Shown in pieces: positions 44,759-49,943 of a DNA stretch of 49,943 bases. Numbering within the stretch: the stretch's first letter is position 1; every line of letters begins with the position of its first letter. Origin of the DNA: Oxalobacteraceae bacterium (GTDB taxonomy: Bacteria; Pseudomonadota; Gammaproteobacteria; Burkholderiales; Burkholderiaceae_D); the NCBI GenBank assembly GCA_027490725.1, contig JAIXXN010000055.1, forward strand, positions 1 to 49,943, read 5' to 3'. Both the position numbers and the translations under genes were made by a program. The notes beneath the pieces were generated by a model. It was given only the letters and a program-made list of their open reading frames with translations. It made no database searches and had not been told where the DNA came from.

Positions 44759-46780
44759 TTACTGGTTCATCAGCCCTTTGATTACGCGTACCGGAGCACT
44801 GCCATAGCTGAGGAACTGTTCGTGGAAGTCCTTCAGGTTGAACTTGCTGCCCAGCGCCTGCTTGCGCTGTTCGCGTAATTCCATGATTTCGCTGTAGCCG
44901 CTGAAGTAGCTGGTCAGCTGCACCGAGGACACCTGCACACGGTGCCATTTTTCCTGCGCTTCGCTACGGGTCTGGAAGGCCTGGCGGGTGAGCAGATCGA
45001 GCGCCTGCGCTTCGGTCATGCCCAGCACGTGCACGCTGTAGTCGAGGATGGTGTTGGTCACGCTGCGCAGATTCCACTTGGAATACATCAGCCACATTTC
45101 CGGTGCGTTATCGCCATAACCGGACTCGAGCATCATGCGCTCGCCATACACCGCCCAGCCTTCCACCATGGCGCCATTGCCGAAGATCGATTTGACGATG
45201 GAGGGCGATTTGTTGGCATACACCAGTTGCGCGTAATGGCCGGGTATCGCTTCGTGGATGTTGAGAATCTGCAGGATCCAGTAGTTGTATTCGCGCAGGC
45301 TGCTTTCCGCCTGTTCTGGCGTGGCGCCATCGAGCGGCGTCACGTTGTAGTAAGTGCGATCCTGCGGCCGGTACGGGCCCGGTGCATCGATGCTGGCGCC
45401 GGCGACGCCGGCCTGATAGGCGGGCGTGGCGCGCACTTCCAGCGGCTTGGACGGATCGAGCGTGAGCAGATCGTGGCTGATCACCCAGTCCTGCAGCAGG
45501 GGAACCTGACGCCGGATTTCCGTCACAAAATCTTCACGTGCCACGTGACGGGACGACAGCTTGTCGATCATCATGCCGATGCGTGCGTAGCGGTCGCCCG
45601 GACGCGGCGTGGCGCCCAGATAGCGTTCCCACAGCTCGTCGGTAATGCGGCTCATATTGGCCAGCAATTCCTCGCGTGCCGCCAGCGCTTTCTGATAAGT
45701 CTGCTCGGCGCTGCTGGCGGACTGGATATCGAAGGCAAACTTCTGCTCGTACAGTTCTTTGCCCAGACGGAAGCTGCGGCGGCCCGTGCTATCGGACTGC
45801 TTATCGAGCTCGGTCAGGAAAGCCACATAGCTATCGATTGCCGTCAGGGCGGCATTGATGCGCTGGGTGTAGAGCTGCTTTTCCACCGCTGTCAGGATGG
45901 ACGCCTGCGCTGCCTTGTCGACTTCGGTCAGCAGGGTCTGGATGCCGGGCGCCTGGGCGATGGCCAGCCGGGTATGCTCGCGGGTGGGATTGACGATATT
46001 GGCGCGCGCTGCCTCGTAGTAGGCCGGAATGCCGGCTATACGTTTCAGCAAAGTGCGCAGGCGTTGTGGCTGGGCCGCGTATTCGGTGCTGAGAATCAGG
46101 TCGATGGGGCCGGCCACGTTATACATGGCGGGATTCCACTCGTATTCCTTGAGTGTGGTGAGACGGAAGCGGTCGCCGTCGAGCTTGTTGATCAGCAGCG
46201 CCAGATCGGTGCGCTGCTTGGCCGATAGCTTATTGCCATCGACGGCGCCGAATTTGTGTTTCCATTCATCGATAAAGGCCAGCTCGCGGGCCAGTCCGGC
46301 CTTGTCGGGAATTGCCAGCGTGGCTGCGGTGTCGTATTTACCCGCATACACGGCGCTTTCCGAATCGAGGCGCCACAGCGCGTTGAGGAACTGATTGCTG
46401 AGGCTATTGAAATTGCGGTCCTTATAGCTCTCCGGAGCCACCAGCTTCAGTGCCGGGGTAGCGCTGGCGGCCAGTGCAGTGCCGGCGACCAGGGTTTTGG
46501 TGCTGCTGAGCGGGCCTTTCTGTTTGCTGCTTTTGCTGCTCTTGGCGTGTTTGCTGCTGCTTGCTTTGCTGCTTTTTGCAGCACTTTTAGCGCTACTCTT
46601 GCTTTTTTTACTGCTACTTTGACTGCCCGTGCTAGGGCTCTTCTGGCTTTTGCCACTGCTGCTGGTCTTGCTGCTGGTCTTACTGCTTTCCTGCTTGTCC
46701 TGTGCTTGCTTGCTGGCACTGGCTGGTGCGACGGCGAGCGTCGTCATCAATACAGCCAGAGCAATCTTGGTTTTGATCAT
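44759..46780 (-). CDS. Secreted DUF885-family protein (putative metallopeptidase) with Ser/Lys-rich linker
   Basis: A 673-residue protein from the ATG at 46780. A signal peptide (MIKTKIALAVLMTTLAVAPA then SASK) is followed by about 60 residues almost wholly Ser, Lys, Ala and Gln, including SSKKSKSSAKSAAKSSK, and then a DUF885 domain (about 110-670). The DUF885 metal-type motif NIHEAIPGHYAQLVYANK is near residue 490 and the second acidic motif EGWAVYGERMMLESGYGD follows about 30 residues on. Family members resemble gluzincin peptidases, but the substrate is unknown. An upstream start at 46816 would bury the signal peptide. The linker may keep the domain away from the membrane or bind cell-wall polymers; that is inference. 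Confidence 0.87.
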   Translation of the reverse strand: MIKTKIALAVLMTTLAVAPASASKQAQDKQESSKTSSKTSSSGKSQKSPSTGSQSSSKKSKSSAKSAAKSSKASSSKHAKSSKSSKQKGPLSSTKTLVAGTALAASATPALKLVAPESYKDRNFNSLSNQFLNALWRLDSESAVYAGKYDTAATLAIPDKAGLARELAFIDEWKHKFGAVDGNKLSAKQRTDLALLINKLDGDRFRLTTLKEYEWNPAMYNVAGPIDLILSTEYAAQPQRLRTLLKRIAGIPAYYEAARANIVNPTREHTRLAIAQAPGIQTLLTEVDKAAQASILTAVEKQLYTQRINAALTAIDSYVAFLTELDKQSDSTGRRSFRLGKELYEQKFAFDIQSASSAEQTYQKALAAREELLANMSRITDELWERYLGATPRPGDRYARIGMMIDKLSSRHVAREDFVTEIRRQVPLLQDWVISHDLLTLDPSKPLEVRATPAYQAGVAGASIDAPGPYRPQDRTYYNVTPLDGATPEQAESSLREYNYWILQILNIHEAIPGHYAQLVYANKSPSIVKSIFGNGAMVEGWAVYGERMMLESGYGDNAPEMWLMYSKWNLRSVTNTILDYSVHVLGMTEAQALDLLTRQAFQTRSEAQEKWHRVQVSSVQLTSYFSGYSEIMELREQRKQALGSKFNLKDFHEQFLSYGSAPVRVIKGLMNQ

Positions 46781-46847
46781 CTTGAACAGCCTTGTCGATA
46801 AAGTGGCCCGGTACACCGGTCCGAAGCGGTGGAGATTATCATTAAAT

Positions 46848-46865
46848 GGGCCGTTTGCGCGGCCC
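46848..46865 (-). terminator. Hairpin between the second SNF2 gene and the DUF885 gene
   Basis: GGGCCG (46848-46853) pairs with CGGCCC (46860-46865) around TTTGCG. On the - strand it is followed by ATTTAAT, so it may end the SNF2 transcript. A GATAAT -10-like box for the DUF885 gene follows at 46840-46835 on the - strand. Confidence 0.45.
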
Positions 46866-46894
46866 GCTTTGTAACGGTAAGTTGAGCGGTCTGG

Positions 46895-49800
46895 CTAGCT
46901 GCGCAGGCCTTCCTGCAGCATGGCCAGCATGTCGCCGGCAGACATGCGGCCAGCCACATCGCTGCCTTCCAGCAGGCTGTCAGCCAGATCGCGCTTGTGC
47001 TGGTGCAGATCGACAATGCCTTCCTCAATGGTATGGCGCGCCACCAGCCGGTAGATGGTGACCGGACGCTGCTGCCCCATGCGGTGAGCACGATCGGATG
47101 CCTGATCTTCCACCGCCGGATTCCACCACGGATCCATGTGGATCACGTAGTCGGCTGCCGTCAGGTTGATGCCGACGCCGCCCGCTTTCAGACTGATCAG
47201 GAAGACCTCTCCCTGCCCCGACTGGAACAGATCGATGCGCTTCTTGCGTTCGGCCATCGGCGTGGCGCCATCCAGATACTGGTAAGGGATGGCCTGCTCG
47301 TCGAGGTGGGCGCGGATCAGCGCCAGATGGTCGACGAACTGGCTGAACACCAGCACCTTGTGGCGGTTCTCCAGCAAGCCTTGCAGCAGCCGCGCAAACG
47401 CTGCCAGCTTGCTGCTGGCTAGTCCCAGCTCCGGCGCCACCAGCTGCGGGTTGCAGCAGGCACGCCGCAGCTTCATGATTTCGGCGAGGATCTGCATCGA
47501 CTTCTTCTCGGCCGGGCCTTCTACCTGCGCCAGCTTTTCCAGTGCGGCGCGGCGCAGTGATTCATAAAGCGCCACTTCCTGCGCCGATAGATCGACTTCC
47601 AGCGTGATCTCGGTACGCGCCGGTAACTCGGTCAGCACCTGCGCCTTGGTCCGGCGCAGCATGAAGGGCTGGATCAGGCGCCGCAGGCGTTTGCGCGCCC
47701 CTACTTCGGCGCGGTGATCCTGCTGCCGTTCGATTGGCCCGGCAAAGCGCAGATTGAACTGATCGAGGCTGCCTAGCAGGCCGGGATTGATAAAGCGGAA
47801 CAGGTTCCACAGTTCGCCCAGATGGTTTTCCAGCGGCGTGCCGCTGGCCACCATGCGGAAATTGCCCTTCAGTGCCATCACCGCCTGCGAGCGCTTGGTG
47901 GCACCATTTTTAATCGCCTGCGCTTCATCGAGCACGATGGTATGCCACGACACAGCGGCAAAGCGTTGCGCTTCCAGCTGCAGCAAGCCATAGCTGGTGA
48001 CCACGACATCCAGGGGCTGCAGATCGCTGAGCATGGCGGCACGGTCGCCGCTACCGAACTGCAGCAGGCGCAGAGTCGGCGCAAAGCGGGCCGCTTCGCT
48101 GATCCAGTTCAGGCACACCGAGGTGGGTGCCACCACCAGTGTCGGGCCGTCCGGCGCGCGCGCCAGTATCAGTGCCAGCGCCTGCAGGGTCTTACCCAGT
48201 CCCATATCGTCGGCCAGGCAGGCGCCCACGCCCCAGTGGGCCAGCCGCGCCAGCCACTGGTAGCCCTCCAGCTGATAGTCGCGCAGTTCGGCCTGCAGGG
48301 TGGACGGCAGTTGCGGTTCGAACTCGGCTTGCGTGGCTAACTGCTGGAGGTGCTGCTTCCAGCGCTGGTCGGATTTGAGCGTGCCCACATCGGCCGCTAG
48401 TTCGGCCAGCGAAAACGCTGCCAGCGGGTGCAGGCGTACCCCGTCAGCATGCAATTCGCCGTAAGCGGAGACTTGCTGCAGACGCCGATGCAGGGCTTCG
48501 GTCAGCGCCAGATAGCGGCCTTCGCTCAGTTCCACAAAGCGCCCCTGACTTTTCTCCATCAGTTCCAGCAGAGTTTTCAGATCGAGGACCTGATGCTCGT
48601 CGACCTGCAATTCACCGCTGGCGGCAAACCAGTCCTTATTGCTCTTGATGGCGAGCCGCAGCTGCTGCGTGCCAGCTTGCGCGCTGACCTGGAAGGGCTG
48701 GCCTTCCGGCCATGCCAGTACCATGCTGTCGGCCGGCAGCGCCTGTAATTCGACCAGCAGTTGCAGACATAGTGCCGGCTGGCCCAGCAGCCATTCGGCG
48801 TGCTCCTGTTCCGCTTCGGCCAGCACCGGGCAGCGTTCGATCAGCTGGCGTTCGGCTTGCCGTTCGTCGGCTAACTGGCGGCTGGCGCGCACTGGCCGGC
48901 CTTCGCTGTCGGCGATGACATGCTCGGCGCCCGTGCCCGGCGCATAGTAGGCGCCGTTGGCCAGTGGCCGTACCAGTATCTGCAGCTTCAGGCCGTGCTG
49001 ATAGGGCAGCAGGTGCAGATGCAGGCGCGCATCCGCATCCTGCTGCAGCATGTCGCTTGCTGCCGCGCCGATGTCCGACTGCACCGTGACCATGGACGAC
49101 ATGGCGCTGATCGCTTCCAGTACCTGCGTTTCGGCGCGTGCCGGCACCACCAGCGCTTTGCCGACGATGGCGGCAATCCGGCGATGTTCGTCGAGGATGC
49201 TGATCACCCGCAGACGGCTAGGGGTTTCGCGCTGGATGATGACCAGCGCGTTATCGTCGGGTATCGGCGGTTGTAGCCGCAGTTCCAGACTGCCGCCCTG
49301 TTTGGTGATGCGCAGTTCCGGTGCCCCCGCCAGCAATTCGACGCGGCTGGCCGGGGCATCGCTCCAGAACAGTAGCGGGTGGCCCACCAGCAGTGGCGCG
49401 GCGCGTTGCGGATCGATTTCGTAACTGAGGCCACTTGAGTGGTAAGTGCGGTGCGCCACCAGAATTGCTTCGGTGGCGCGCAGGTCCTGTGGCGTCAGGT
49501 AGTCGAACTGCTCCGGCTCGAAGCGCAGCCGCTTCAGGCTGACGGCGCGGCCTTTGCTCCACGCGCCGCGGGCATCGCACTTCTGCTCGACGGCACTGAT
49601 CTCGTGCAGGCCGCTGCGCACGTCGTAGCTGAGCAGCCACGCCAGTCGGGCAGTCTTGCCGCTTTCCGTAGTAGGCGCTTGCTGTAGCTTGATCAGCGCC
49701 GTGAGCTGGCGTTGCCAGGCTTCCTGCCGCTCGAACCAGCCACTCAGATCGACCCAGCCACCTTCGGTGCGCAGGGCGTGCGCCTGCTGCTGGCGCGCCG

Positions 49801-49943
49801 TATCGCCGAGCTGTCCCAGCAGGCTGGCGGCCTGCCCTGCCAGCAGCAGATAGCCGGCCGCTTCGGCCGTGGCCAGCAGTTCTTCCAGTTCGCTGCGGCG
49901 TTCCGCCAGCTGTGGCAGCGACAGCCAGAAGTACAGCAGGCAC
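46895..49943 (-). CDS. SNF2-family DEAD/DEAH-box ATPase, N-terminus outside window
   Basis: The frame is open from its stop at 46895 to the window edge, giving 1015 visible residues. An in-frame start-like codon at 49621 is internal: codons upstream of it encode a plausible helical region (ELLATAEAAGYLLLAGQAAS) without a stop. The SNF2 motor spans the last 450 residues: Walker A LADDMGLGKTLQALAL, motif II VLDEAQAIKN, motif III ASGTPLENHLGELW, motif V SLKAGGVGINLTAADY and motif VI SDRAHRMGQQRPVTIYRL. It is a paralogue of the protein at 14216, but motif II reads DEAQ here and DESH there. The N-terminal regions are not clearly alike. Function is unknown; DNA translocase or protein-displacing activity is the family expectation. 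Confidence 0.9.
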   Translation of the reverse strand, partial: CLLYFWLSLPQLAERRSELEELLATAEAAGYLLLAGQAASLLGQLGDTARQQQAHALRTEGGWVDLSGWFERQEAWQRQLTALIKLQQAPTTESGKTARLAWLLSYDVRSGLHEISAVEQKCDARGAWSKGRAVSLKRLRFEPEQFDYLTPQDLRATEAILVAHRTYHSSGLSYEIDPQRAAPLLVGHPLLFWSDAPASRVELLAGAPELRITKQGGSLELRLQPPIPDDNALVIIQRETPSRLRVISILDEHRRIAAIVGKALVVPARAETQVLEAISAMSSMVTVQSDIGAAASDMLQQDADARLHLHLLPYQHGLKLQILVRPLANGAYYAPGTGAEHVIADSEGRPVRASRQLADERQAERQLIERCPVLAEAEQEHAEWLLGQPALCLQLLVELQALPADSMVLAWPEGQPFQVSAQAGTQQLRLAIKSNKDWFAASGELQVDEHQVLDLKTLLELMEKSQGRFVELSEGRYLALTEALHRRLQQVSAYGELHADGVRLHPLAAFSLAELAADVGTLKSDQRWKQHLQQLATQAEFEPQLPSTLQAELRDYQLEGYQWLARLAHWGVGACLADDMGLGKTLQALALILARAPDGPTLVVAPTSVCLNWISEAARFAPTLRLLQFGSGDRAAMLSDLQPLDVVVTSYGLLQLEAQRFAAVSWHTIVLDEAQAIKNGATKRSQAVMALKGNFRMVASGTPLENHLGELWNLFRFINPGLLGSLDQFNLRFAGPIERQQDHRAEVGARKRLRRLIQPFMLRRTKAQVLTELPARTEITLEVDLSAQEVALYESLRRAALEKLAQVEGPAEKKSMQILAEIMKLRRACCNPQLVAPELGLASSKLAAFARLLQGLLENRHKVLVFSQFVDHLALIRAHLDEQAIPYQYLDGATPMAERKKRIDLFQSGQGEVFLISLKAGGVGINLTAADYVIHMDPWWNPAVEDQASDRAHRMGQQRPVTIYRLVARHTIEEGIVDLHQHKRDLADSLLEGSDVAGRMSAGDMLAMLQEGLRS

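Noticed and set aside
1..49943. tRNA, rRNA, CRISPR or prophage elements
   Set aside because: No clover-leaf with CCA-type acceptor, no regular spacer-repeat series and no phage structural or integrase genes were seen. This was a reading by eye, without a covariance-model search.

Overview
This window of about 50 kb has high GC content and dense coding. It looks like chromosomal DNA of a betaproteobacterium, most likely Burkholderiales and plausibly Oxalobacteraceae (Massilia/Duganella/Janthinobacterium-like). The main reasons are the gene order mlaFEDACB - ABC exporter - ibaG - murA - hisGD(x)CBHAFIE - HIT - tatABC, a short-form HisG that needs HisZ, and aceK inside an acyl-CoA oxidation cluster. 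The assignment is inference from gene content, not from a marker-gene search. No tRNA, rRNA, CRISPR array or prophage was recognised.

Layout. (1) 1-2317, + strand: end of an arsenic resistance cluster (arsC partial, arsB-type pump, arsH). (2) 2360-9063, - strand: a leucine/short-chain acyl-CoA catabolic cluster headed by the MerR-type regulator liuR, then isovaleryl-CoA dehydrogenase, aceK, acetyl-CoA acetyltransferase, an SDR and a second acyl-CoA dehydrogenase. Two palindromic ACGTTTACGTAAACGT-like sites mark the liuR and liuA promoters. (3) 9064-10622: a long gene-poor gap with hairpins, a small HTH regulator, a 22-bp perfect palindrome with an overlapping hairpin, and a short unknown ORF. 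(4) 10625-14007, - strand: ubiX, a monothiol glutaredoxin and tex. (5) 14216-19247, + strand: a SNF2-family ATPase whose stop overlaps the start of a soluble PAS histidine kinase, followed by an OmpR-type response regulator. (6) 19287-20225: a REP-associated transposase (RAYT) element bounded by inverted repeats, just upstream of gltB. (7) 20293-26506: gltBD glutamate synthase. (8) 26798-30962: the Mla retrograde phospholipid transport operon with mlaA inside it. (9) 31189-34419: an ABC-2 exporter pair, ibaG and murA. (10) 34422-42122: a complete histidine operon interrupted between hisD and hisC by an orphan beta-class DNA methyltransferase. (11) 42144-44200: a HIT hydrolase and tatABC. (12) 44197-49943, - strand: a DUF1640-like coiled-coil membrane protein, a secreted DUF885 protein and a second SNF2 helicase whose N-terminus lies outside the window.

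How the genes work together. The Mla genes, murA and the ABC-2 exporter are all envelope functions and sit directly upstream of the his genes with tight spacing. A long transcript could therefore couple envelope and amino-acid biosynthesis. The liu cluster makes acetyl-CoA, and AceK in the same cluster controls how isocitrate is split between the TCA cycle and the glyoxylate shunt.

The least ordinary elements are the SNF2-kinase-regulator operon, the methyltransferase inside the his operon, the small HTH regulator flanked by dyads, and a reversed Pho-box-like repeat before tatA. No element can be proven from sequence alone to be a new system.
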